Assembly: GCA_964447175.1 (NCBI GenBank)
Contig: CAYURP010000010.1
Coordinates: forward strand, 1-64,000
Origin: CAYURP01 sp964447175
Lineage (GTDB): Bacteria; Zixibacteria; MSB-5A5; SM23-73-2
Direction: 5' to 3'
Length of the DNA stretch: 64,000 bases
Below the pieces are notes generated by a model. That model was not told where the DNA came from. It saw only the letters and a program-made list of their open reading frames with translations, and made no database searches. Below, in pieces: positions 33,322 through 41,053 of this stretch. The translations under genes and the position numbers were made by a program. Each line of letters starts with the position of its first letter. Within the stretch, counting starts at the first letter, position 1.

Positions 33322-33720
33322 TCATCCCTGGATTATCTTTACTATGACTTTTCTGGATCTGGGTCCGTCGAACTCGCAGAAGAAAATTCCCTGCCAGGTG
33401 CCTAATACCAGTGAGCCATTTTCGATTATTATGATCTCGGATGCACCCACCAGTGATGATTTTATATGAGCGGCTGCATTTCCCTCCAGATGGGAATAAT
33501 TATCGTCAAAGGGTATGACCTTGTTGAGCTCTTTGATTATGTCTTTTCTCACGGATGGATCTGCGTTCTCGTTTATGGTTACTCCGGCTGTGGTATGAGG
33601 CACATAAACCAAACAGATTCCGGATTTGATCTTGCTTTCCTTTACACTGCTCTGGATCAGATGGGTTATGTCGACAAGCTCCAACCGATTGGATGTTTTG
33701 ACGTTAAGCTGTTTGATCAT
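33322..33720 (-). CDS. YjbQ-family protein (UPF0047)
   Basis: A 132-residue protein with the full family pattern: YVPHTTAGVTINENADPSVRKDI near 40-62, HLEGNAAAHIKSSLVG near 77-92 and LGTWQGIFFCEFDGPR near 105-120. The conserved histidines form a metal-binding trimer site. Some members show weak thiamine-phosphate synthase activity; the true role is unsettled. It overlaps ftsY by 4 bp, so the two are co-translated. Confidence 0.93.
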   Translation of the reverse strand: MIKQLNVKTSNRLELVDITHLIQSSVKESKIKSGICLVYVPHTTAGVTINENADPSVRKDIIKELNKVIPFDDNYSHLEGNAAAHIKSSLVGASEIIIIENGSLVLGTWQGIFFCEFDGPRSRKVIVKIIQG

Positions 33721-34634
33721 TGGAACAAAGCCTCCACAAAGGATTCAGAGTCAAATGGTTCTAAATCTTCGGATTTTTCACCCAACCCCACATATTTTAC
33801 CGGAATTTTTAAATCCGAGGTAATGGCTATGACAATTCCACCTTTGGCTGTTCCGTCCAGTTTTGCCAGGATGATGCCGGTTACTCCCACTGCCTCTTTG
33901 AAAATCTTTGCCTGGGATATGGCGTTCTGGCCCGTGGTAGCATCTATGACTAATAAAACCTCATGCGGGGCACCGGGAAGGGATTTGTCCATCACCCTTT
34001 TTATTTTCTTCAGCTCCTCCATCAGATTAAATTTGGTGTGCAGCCTGCCTGCAGTATCGGCAATGACTATGTCCATCTCTCGAGCTTGAGCTGACTTCAA
34101 AGCATCGAAAGCCACTGATGCCGGGTCCTGATAAGGCTGAGATTTTACCATATCCACACCCACCCTCTTTGCCCAGATGTCAAGCTGGTCCACGGCGGCA
34201 GCCCGGAAGGTATCACATGCGGCTAAAAGCACTTTCTTGCCCCTGTCCTGATATATTTTAGCCAATTTAGCTATAGAGGTGGTTTTTCCGGTGCCGTTCA
34301 CTCCCACCACCATTATCACCCAGGGAGTGGTGGATAACTCCGCTGGCTGGTCTGGAGCACTTGTGTCATTGAGAATCGACTTTATCTGTTGTTTCAAAAG
34401 GGAAATCACCGTCGCAGGATCGGTGTTCTTTTCTTTCTGGGAAAGGTTCTCCATACCCTGAATTATGTTTGTCGTTCCGGTCAGGCCCACATCGGCTTTC
34501 AGGAGGATCTCCTCCAGCTCATCAAAAAGCTCTCTATCCAGTTTCTTATGAAGGCCAACCAGCCCTCCGATCTTTTTTACCAGGCTTTCCCTGGTCTTGA
34601 TCAGCCCCGAACTTAATTTTCCCAGCGATATCAT
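33717..34634 (-). CDS. ftsY: Signal recognition particle receptor FtsY
   Basis: A 305-residue SRP GTPase. The N domain is at 1-95. The G domain has GVNGTGKTT (111-119), DTFRAAAVDQLDIWAKR, the DTAGR switch, TTGQNA, LAKLDGTAKGG and the C-terminal VKYVGLGEKSEDLEPF. It docks ribosome-SRP complexes at the membrane. The acidic A domain found in E. coli is absent, as in many bacteria. It lies directly downstream of smc, separated by a 30-bp gap within the low-complexity tract. Confidence 0.96.
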   Translation of the reverse strand: MISLGKLSSGLIKTRESLVKKIGGLVGLHKKLDRELFDELEEILLKADVGLTGTTNIIQGMENLSQKEKNTDPATVISLLKQQIKSILNDTSAPDQPAELSTTPWVIMVVGVNGTGKTTSIAKLAKIYQDRGKKVLLAACDTFRAAAVDQLDIWAKRVGVDMVKSQPYQDPASVAFDALKSAQAREMDIVIADTAGRLHTKFNLMEELKKIKRVMDKSLPGAPHEVLLVIDATTGQNAISQAKIFKEAVGVTGIILAKLDGTAKGGIVIAITSDLKIPVKYVGLGEKSEDLEPFDSESFVEALFQ

Positions 34635-34645
34635 TGTCGATTTAC

Positions 34646-34700
34646 TCTTTTCACTCTTTACTCTCTACTCTCTACTCTCCACTCTTAACTCTTTACTCTT
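34646..34700 (+). repeat. ACTCTTTACTC-type low-complexity tract, copy 2
   Basis: Units such as ACTCTTTACTC, ACTCTCTACTC and ACTCTCCACTC run from the ftsY leader into the end of smc. On the minus strand the tract encodes the last residues of SMC (KELRVESRE). A shorter copy is at 8859-8889. Confidence 0.7.
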
Positions 34701-37700
34701 ATTTTCTTCCTTTTCCAATCTAACCGAGACGATTTTCGAAACGCCGGGTTTTTCCATAGTTACCCCGTACAGGACGTCGGATGATTCCATGCTGAGCTTG
34801 TTATGGGTGATGACTATAAACTGAGTGTGAGTGCTGAAACTTTTGATTAATTTCAAAAATCTAGCAAGGTTGGCATCGTCCAGAGGAGCATCTACCTCGT
34901 CTAAGATGCAGAAAGGGCTGGGTTTTACCAAATAGATTCCGAACAAAAGGGAAATAGCCACTAAAGCCTTTTCTCCGCCTGAAAGCTGATCCAGTCTCAG
35001 AAGCTTTTTGCCTCGGGGGCTGGCTGAGATGCCAATGTTGGTTTCGAGAGGATCTTCTTCATCCTCCAGCCAGATATCCGCTTCGCCACCCTGGAAAAGA
35101 TCAGAGAAGATTTTCTTAAAATTGATTTTTACCCGGTCAAATGTCTCCAGAAAAAGTTTTCTGGCTGTCTTGTTGATGGTGAGTATGGCTGAGTTAAGTG
35201 ATTCCTTGGCACCTAACAGGTCCTGATATTGTTCGTTTAAGAAATCCAATCTCTGCTTCTGGGATCTGTATTCGTCCACAGCTAAAAGATTCACCGGACC
35301 CATTCCCTCAATTCTCTCCTTCAGGAAATCCCTTCTTTTCTTCATTTCCTCTATATGAGTTTTCTCCTCCTCTTCCGGATATGGAAGTTTGGTTACATCC
35401 ACCTGATAATCCTCCCAGATTTTTTCCTTGAGCCTTTGAACATCATTTGAGATTTTAAGTTTTTCCATTTCCAGGCTGTGAGTTTCCTCCTGAAATCTTT
35501 CCTTTTGCTCCCTCAGCTTTTTCAGGTTCTCCTCAATTCGGTTTACATTATCTGTGTATTCGTTTTTGATGTGGGTTTTGGAGTTCACCATCTCGTATTT
35601 GGATTCTTTGAGCTCCAGGATTTTTGTCAGCTCCTGCTCAATCTCCTCTTTTTTTTGGGCGATCTCCAGGATTTTTTTGGTCCAGTCCTTTATCTCCTCT
35701 TCCTTTGACTTTAAACTATTTTCAATTTCCAGTATCAGCTCTCCTAATCTCTTTTTATCATTCTCCAGCTGTTCTGTTTTCCCTTGGATGGTTACTATTT
35801 TTATTCTTAACTCATTTAAATCCTGATAGATTTTATCCTTGGTTTTCTCCAGCTCCTTCAGTTTTTCCTCTGAGTTTTGTTTCTCCTGAACGATTTTTAA
35901 ATTTTCATTTTTAAGAATTGAGTGTTTTTCATTTTTTTCACTCAGATCGACATTTAACTGATGAATTTTTGAGCTGGTCTCCTCCTGCTGGGCTTTTATA
36001 TCCTTCAATCTTTTTTCCATCTCGGATTTTTCAATATTCAGATGATCTAACTTAAGTTCTTTTTCCCTGAGATGCTCAAGCATAGACTTGATTTCATCTT
36101 GTTTTGATGATAAAACCTGGGAGATATGGCTTTTTTCCGATAAGGCTTTTTCTTTCTCCTTCTCGATTTTACTCAGCTGGCTTTGAAGTTCTGTGATCTT
36201 TTCTCTTGTAATCTCTGATTCCTTATGTTTTGTATCAAAGAAAAACTCTTGTTTTTCCCCGAAGGTTATAACTCTTCCCTCTTTTATCGCCTCGCCATTT
36301 ATGGAAACTAAAGTTGAACTGGAATCGGTCTGGGAAGCCAGGTTCAGAGCATCCTCGAATGAGGATAGGATTAATGCCTGGCCCAGGAGGAATTCCATCA
36401 GGGGTTTGAATTGCTTCTGACAATCAATGGCTTCAATGGCCCATTTTCCTTTATGCTTGATTTTAGATAGTTCTGGTCTTGAGATATGATATTCTTTGAA
36501 TTTCTCTAAAATCAGAAGAGAGATTTCCCCTTTTTTATTTTCTTGCAAGTAATCTATGATTTCCCGAGCGGACTTGATGTCATTAACCACAATGAAGTTC
36601 AGGGATTCACCTAAAAGGGTTCTGATGGCTTTGTCATACTTTTCCTCTGTGGTAAAAAGATTGCCCAGGTAGTCTACGATTCCAGGTAAATTTTCCCTTT
36701 GATCCAGAGGTGATGTTTTCTCCCGTTGATAGCTCTGGTAGCTGAGTAATATTTCCTTCAGAAGTATTGAATGTTTTTTTAGCGAATTGAGTTCGGATTC
36801 TGCCCTGATTTTCTCCAGGCTTAACTTCTCCAGGTTTGATTCACAGGATTTTAGTTTTTCCTCTAAAGAGTTTTTCTCTTCAGTCTCAGTTTTTAAGTTC
36901 TTTTTGTCATTTTCCAGAGATTGGGATTGGTTCTCGATCTCTTTTATAATGGAGTTTAGTCTCTCTGAGAAGATTTTTGCTTCCTTTTGATACCGCAGAT
37001 TCTCCTTTTCCGTATTATCAACCTGTGTGTTTAGATTTTGAATCTCCATTTTGACCTGGTTCTCTTTTGTCTTAAGTTCCTCAAGGTTTTTGGAGATGTT
37101 TTCATGGTTTATTTTAGTTTTCTCATATTCTTCTTCTATTTTGAGTCTGGACTCCAGATCGGAGTTGTCATTCTCTTTAAGCTTGAGACTCTCAGATAAA
37201 TCTAAAAAAGACTTCTCTTTGATCTTTTTATCTTCATTGATTTTGACCAGACGGAGCTGTAGATCCTTTTTCGCATCCTTTGCTTTGTTTACCAGTTCTT
37301 TTAAGTTAGCTTCCCTTTCAACTGTGATTGACTTTTCTCTCTCCAGATTGTAAACTCTTTGAGAAAGCTCCTCCTTTTCCCTTTGCAATGCGTAATTCTC
37401 CTTTTCAATATCCAGAAGTTGAGCTTTCAGGCTCTGAAGCTGTGATTCTTTTTCCTTGGTTTTATCTTTGAGTTCCTCTCTTTTCTCCTCCAGCTCCTCC
37501 AGATTCTCCTTAACTTTTTTCTCTGAGCATGAAAATAAAGACAGGTCAAATCCGGCTAATTTGACATCTAAGTCTTTCAATTCCTCCCGGTACTTTTTAA
37601 ATCGTTCCCCTTTCTGGTATTGCCTGTTCAGGGAATTGACCTGACGTTCCACCTCTTTTATTATGTCAGTTATCCTTAACAGGTCGTTCTGGGTGGCTTC

Positions 37701-38243
37701 TAATTTCCTCTGGGCAGCCTTTTTTCTCCTTTTATATTTGGATATTCCGGATGCTTCCTCAAATAGAAATCTCCTCTCCTCGGCTTGGTCTGAAAGGATT
37801 ATTTCGATCATCTCTCTTTGCAAAACGGAATAGGTATGAGCTCCCATTCCCGTGTCTGAAAAAAGGTCGATTATATCTTTCAGCCTGCAGGGATTTTTGT
37901 TGATATGATATTCGCTTTCCCCGGACCTGAAAAGCCTGCGGGTCACAGAGACCTCGCTGTACTCGATGGGTAAAATTTTTCCTCTATTATCCAGGGTTAA
38001 CGAGACCTCAGCCATTCCTAAAGGTTTGAGCTCCTGAGTTCCGTGGAAGATGACCTCCTCCATTTTGTCTCCCCGCAGGATGGAGGTCTTTTGCTCCCCC
38101 AAAACCCAGCGCAGGGCGTCCACGATGTTGGTTTTACCGCATCCATTGGGTCCCACTATGGCGGTTATCCCCTGATCAAAGAAAATCTTGGTCTTTAAAG
38201 GGAAAGATTTGAAACCTAAAAGCTCCAGGTTGGAAAGATACAA
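34665..38243 (-). CDS. smc: Chromosome segregation protein SMC
   Basis: A 1192-residue SMC ATPase. Walker A GPNGCGKT is at 31-38. Long coiled coils cover about 170-500 and 690-1010, around a hinge (about 510-660) that contains GLY-poor dimer contacts and NFIVVNDIKSAREIIDYL. The C-terminal half-ATPase has LSGGEKALVAISLLF and Walker B FCILDEVDAPLDDANL. It condenses and organises chromosomes with ScpA/ScpB, which are not in this window. The final nine or so residues are encoded by a repeat tract and are unlikely to be functional. The stop precedes ftsY by 30 bp, suggesting one operon. Confidence 0.97.
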   Translation of the reverse strand: MYLSNLELLGFKSFPLKTKIFFDQGITAIVGPNGCGKTNIVDALRWVLGEQKTSILRGDKMEEVIFHGTQELKPLGMAEVSLTLDNRGKILPIEYSEVSVTRRLFRSGESEYHINKNPCRLKDIIDLFSDTGMGAHTYSVLQREMIEIILSDQAEERRFLFEEASGISKYKRRKKAAQRKLEATQNDLLRITDIIKEVERQVNSLNRQYQKGERFKKYREELKDLDVKLAGFDLSLFSCSEKKVKENLEELEEKREELKDKTKEKESQLQSLKAQLLDIEKENYALQREKEELSQRVYNLEREKSITVEREANLKELVNKAKDAKKDLQLRLVKINEDKKIKEKSFLDLSESLKLKENDNSDLESRLKIEEEYEKTKINHENISKNLEELKTKENQVKMEIQNLNTQVDNTEKENLRYQKEAKIFSERLNSIIKEIENQSQSLENDKKNLKTETEEKNSLEEKLKSCESNLEKLSLEKIRAESELNSLKKHSILLKEILLSYQSYQREKTSPLDQRENLPGIVDYLGNLFTTEEKYDKAIRTLLGESLNFIVVNDIKSAREIIDYLQENKKGEISLLILEKFKEYHISRPELSKIKHKGKWAIEAIDCQKQFKPLMEFLLGQALILSSFEDALNLASQTDSSSTLVSINGEAIKEGRVITFGEKQEFFFDTKHKESEITREKITELQSQLSKIEKEKEKALSEKSHISQVLSSKQDEIKSMLEHLREKELKLDHLNIEKSEMEKRLKDIKAQQEETSSKIHQLNVDLSEKNEKHSILKNENLKIVQEKQNSEEKLKELEKTKDKIYQDLNELRIKIVTIQGKTEQLENDKKRLGELILEIENSLKSKEEEIKDWTKKILEIAQKKEEIEQELTKILELKESKYEMVNSKTHIKNEYTDNVNRIEENLKKLREQKERFQEETHSLEMEKLKISNDVQRLKEKIWEDYQVDVTKLPYPEEEEKTHIEEMKKRRDFLKERIEGMGPVNLLAVDEYRSQKQRLDFLNEQYQDLLGAKESLNSAILTINKTARKLFLETFDRVKINFKKIFSDLFQGGEADIWLEDEEDPLETNIGISASPRGKKLLRLDQLSGGEKALVAISLLFGIYLVKPSPFCILDEVDAPLDDANLARFLKLIKSFSTHTQFIVITHNKLSMESSDVLYGVTMEKPGVSKIVSVRLEKEENKSKELRVESRE

Positions 38244-38798
38244 CTACGCCTCCACGGTTTTTTTCACCCTTAAGTTTTTTAATATCTTAATTATGGAATC
38301 ATATTGCTCGTCCAGATATAGAAGATGGGAGGGGATAATTAGCTCCAGGTTGTAAAAAGGTGATCCTGCTTTTTTCCGGACTCCCATACGAATTTCAGCC
38401 TCTGATATAAGCCCCAGATAGGCATTAAGAAAATTTTTACTGAGGTCCATATCCAGGCTTATATCGAATCTGTAATCTCTAAGCCTGCGGGTGAAGCTTC
38501 CTTTGGGTAACCCCAACCATCCCATCTCCTCTTTTTTCAGAGGAATTACATCATGGTTTTTGAAGGTGGAAATGAATCCCTGGGTGCTGAAAGGCAATAA
38601 ATAAGAGATCTGCAGATCCGAGAAAATGTCCTCCAGAGAGGAAAGGTGATTGAAGACAGAGGAGAAGCTCTCCGCCTGATGAGGAAGTAGAATTAACAAG
38701 GATTGAGCCTGGCTCAAATTGGTAGCAAAGGAGAAAGGCTTCTGTTTAAAGAAAAGTTTGTTTTTCCAGATAAGAAGACTTTTTATTATGGGGTTCAT
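38244..38798 (-). CDS. Unknown protein upstream of smc, distant glycosyltransferase-9-like
   Basis: A 184-residue protein whose stop abuts the smc start. The centre, DYRFDISLDMDLSKNFLNAYLGLISEAEIRMGV (about 117-149), resembles the D.DL.....S...A.L..L.GA..RIG. pattern of heptosyltransferase-like (GT9) N-terminal domains, and LLILLPHQAESFSSV (about 34-48) could be the preceding strand and loop. It is only half the length of a GT9 enzyme and lacks the C-terminal nucleotide-sugar domain, so catalysis is doubtful. The role is unknown; the position suggests co-expression with smc. Confidence 0.7.
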   Translation of the reverse strand: MNPIIKSLLIWKNKLFFKQKPFSFATNLSQAQSLLILLPHQAESFSSVFNHLSSLEDIFSDLQISYLLPFSTQGFISTFKNHDVIPLKKEEMGWLGLPKGSFTRRLRDYRFDISLDMDLSKNFLNAYLGLISEAEIRMGVRKKAGSPFYNLELIIPSHLLYLDEQYDSIIKILKNLRVKKTVEA

Positions 38799-38817
38799 AT
38801 ATACGATATTTAGAAAT

Positions 38818-39570
38818 TCATTTAATTTTTGAGCTATCCAGAAAAGACGTAAGATTCTCTTTAGTGATTGTCCTTTTTTGGGCTAGCTCACCAGTGGCAC
38901 CAAAGGGCAGAAGTGGTTGGCCATCCACATATCCGGCAACTCCCCAGGACCTGGCTACATTGATCATAAACTCATCTATGGCTTTACATTCCCAGGCAGT
39001 GTCTTTACGAAGAATCCCGTTGAATAAGGTGTCTTTGTCTGCTGTTACCAGAACCCAGGAATCCTCATTTCCCTCCAGTCTCAAGGTCATTTTATCCACC
39101 AGGGGAATCTCTTCAGGAATTGAAACTAAAGATGTTTCCGCTGCTACCCCCTGGGTTGGGAGTTTTTCTTCAGTGAAATTTAACACTTGTTCCGGTACAT
39201 GATTGAGAAAAGCGACAATACAAAAGAGTCCGATTATGAAACCAGCTAATACCGGGAGCAAGGTGGAGTTCTGTTGCGGATGTTCTTGAGTTGGAGTTGG
39301 CTTTCCCTTTTTCTCCATTCCGAAATTCTTTTTGAGTTCCTCAAAATCTATCCCTAAAAACTCCGAATAGGTTTTAACGAAAATCATCTGATGAGCTGAA
39401 GTGGGTAACTGGTCCCACTGATCGTTTTCTATAGCCTTTATATATTTTTCCTTTATTCGCAGTTCCTCTGCTACTAACCTTATGCTCAATTCTTTAGACC
39501 TTCTCTTGTTCTTCAGAAAGGAGCCTAAACTTTTGGTTTCATCTGCGCTTTCGTCCAGATGTATTCTCAT
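38818..39570 (-). CDS. rodZ: RodZ-like protein (HTH, one membrane span, DUF4115)
   Basis: A 250-residue protein. An Xre/HTH_25-type helix-turn-helix domain (about 14-80) begins LGSFLKNKRRSKELSIRLVAEELRI. One transmembrane segment lies near 104-124. The C-terminal DUF4115-like region contains SWVLVTADKDTLFNGIL and ARSWGVAGYVDGQPL. RodZ anchors MreB and helps set rod shape. It is placed in the dtd-maf-rodZ-X-smc-ftsY block. The domain order is diagnostic even though the sequence is diverged. Confidence 0.88.
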   Translation of the reverse strand: MRIHLDESADETKSLGSFLKNKRRSKELSIRLVAEELRIKEKYIKAIENDQWDQLPTSAHQMIFVKTYSEFLGIDFEELKKNFGMEKKGKPTPTQEHPQQNSTLLPVLAGFIIGLFCIVAFLNHVPEQVLNFTEEKLPTQGVAAETSLVSIPEEIPLVDKMTLRLEGNEDSWVLVTADKDTLFNGILRKDTAWECKAIDEFMINVARSWGVAGYVDGQPLLPFGATGELAQKRTITKENLTSFLDSSKIK

Positions 39571-39581
39571 TGTTTCTCAGA

Positions 39582-40184
39582 TTAAGTATCCTGGTTCATC
39601 TTTTTCAGGGTTTCCTGGAATTTTTTCATGGGCAGCCCGATCACATTGTCCAGATTTCCCTTAATGTGATCCACCAAAAAGCTTCCCTGGCACTGAATAC
39701 CATAAGCACCAGCTTTGTCCATGGGTTCACCTGTTTCAATATACTTAATTATCTCCTCTTCATCCAGATCCTTGAATTTCACTTCTGTGCAATCGTAATC
39801 TGATAAGATTTTGCCATCAGACCTGTTCATCAGGGTTAAACCAGTGTAAACCTTATGAGTTTTTCCGCTCAGCTTTTTAAGAATCCTTCGGGCGTCCTTT
39901 CCATCTATGGGTTTGCCCAGGATTTCGCCATCCAGAACCACAATTGTATCCGCACCTAAGATCAACCCCTCTTTTACTTTTTCCGAAATGCTTTTCGCTT
40001 TTCTTCTGGATAGCTCCAGAACGTGTTCCACCGGATCAGGGGATATATCCTTTTCCTGAATATCCTCAGGTGGAACAACTTTAAATTCTATATTTTCTCT
40101 TCTTAAAAGCTGAGCCCTTCTGGGAGAGCTGGAAGCTAAAGTCAATTTCTTGTTATTTGAAATTTGATTTAAATCGGAATCCAT
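39582..40184 (-). CDS. maf: Maf-family nucleoside triphosphate pyrophosphatase
   Basis: A 200-residue protein with LTLASSSPRRAQLLRR at the N-terminus, the central LGADTIVVLDGEILGKP near 99-115 and MDKAGAYGIQCQGSFLVDHIKGNLDNVIGLP near 157-187, all Maf signatures. The family hydrolyses dTTP/UTP or modified nucleotides to monophosphates, cleansing the pool. It lies between dtd and rodZ with short gaps. All catalytic motifs are present. Confidence 0.95.
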   Translation of the reverse strand: MDSDLNQISNNKKLTLASSSPRRAQLLRRENIEFKVVPPEDIQEKDISPDPVEHVLELSRRKAKSISEKVKEGLILGADTIVVLDGEILGKPIDGKDARRILKKLSGKTHKVYTGLTLMNRSDGKILSDYDCTEVKFKDLDEEEIIKYIETGEPMDKAGAYGIQCQGSFLVDHIKGNLDNVIGLPMKKFQETLKKMNQDT

Positions 40185-40205
40185 TTTTCAATAAATTTAA
40201 TCTTT

Positions 40206-40646
40206 TTATCTACTGTCCAGGATAAAGGTTATCGGACCCCAGTTGAAGATTTTAACCAGCATCTTCGCCCCGAAGATGCCCGATTCAACCTTAAGCTCTT
40301 TTTCCTTTGTCAGCTCTATAAATTTCAAATAAAGCTTCTCCGCTTCCTCAGGATTCAAAGTTTCGGTAAAGCTGGGCCTTCTCCCTTTAGAGGTATCCGC
40401 ATAGAGGGTGAATTGAGACACAACCAGAATCTCAGCTTTCACGTCCAGAGCGGAAAGGTTCATTTTCCCGTTATCATCCTCAAATATTCTAAGATTCAAG
40501 CACTTCTCCACCAGATAGCTGACATCTTCCTTTTGGTCTCCCTTTTTCGCTCCCAGAAGAAGAACTATACCCTCACCGATACTTCCGATGACTTTATCTT
40601 CAACTTCAACTGACGCTTGTTTGACTCTCTGCAAGACCGCTCTCAA
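40206..40646 (-). CDS. dtd: D-aminoacyl-tRNA deacylase
   Basis: A 146-residue protein starting with TTG at 40646, eight bases after GGAG. MRAVLQRVKQASVEV is the standard N-terminus. The catalytic SQFTLYAD...KGRRPSF lies near 77-93, and the C-terminal Gly-cisPro region reads NWGPITFILDS where most members have NDGPVT. The enzyme removes D-amino acids mis-charged on tRNAs. It is the first gene of the minus-strand block; a TTGACA lies at 40702-40697 upstream with a weak -10. Confidence 0.94.
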   Translation of the reverse strand: MRAVLQRVKQASVEVEDKVIGSIGEGIVLLLGAKKGDQKEDVSYLVEKCLNLRIFEDDNGKMNLSALDVKAEILVVSQFTLYADTSKGRRPSFTETLNPEEAEKLYLKFIELTKEKELKVESGIFGAKMLVKIFNWGPITFILDSR

Positions 40647-40845
40647 GCTGCTCGCTCCTCTAAAGTATTTGAAAAGCTAATACAATATTTTGTGTTTGTC
40701 AACATAAAAGACCAGGAAATATTGTATATTCATTAGAAATTCATTAACTCAAAAGATTCTGGGAAAATTTATAAATTATATAAATAAATTTGTGCAAAAC
40801 TAAATTTTGAATATCTTTTCATAGTGGTTGTATAATTTTCTTGTT

Positions 40846-40880
40846 CTGTCAGGTCTTGCCCACTGGGGGTGACCTGACAG
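40846..40880 (+). repeat. Type-A hairpin
   Basis: CTGTCAGGTC and GACCTGACAG form a 10-bp stem around TTGCCCACTGGGGGT, preceded by TTCTTGTT. Same orientation as 13157-13200. It is the only structured feature in the 40647-41053 gap; the remainder is A+T-rich and shows nothing else. Confidence 0.8.
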
Positions 40881-41053
40881 CTTCGTTAACTTCGGCAACA
40901 GCTTCATAATTTACACAATATACGATAACAAATGTTAAGAAAACACTTGGCTTTTAGATAATAATTTTTATATTAATGTATATTAAAATAAAAATATTTG
41001 AAATATGAGTAATTTTTACCTTTAAAAGAAGGTGTGCAATAAGGCACAGGTTT

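Noticed and set aside
35478..35914. Overlapping Phe/Ser-rich frames opposite smc
   Set aside because: They are the reverse reading of Glu/Lys-rich coiled-coil codons and have no independent support.
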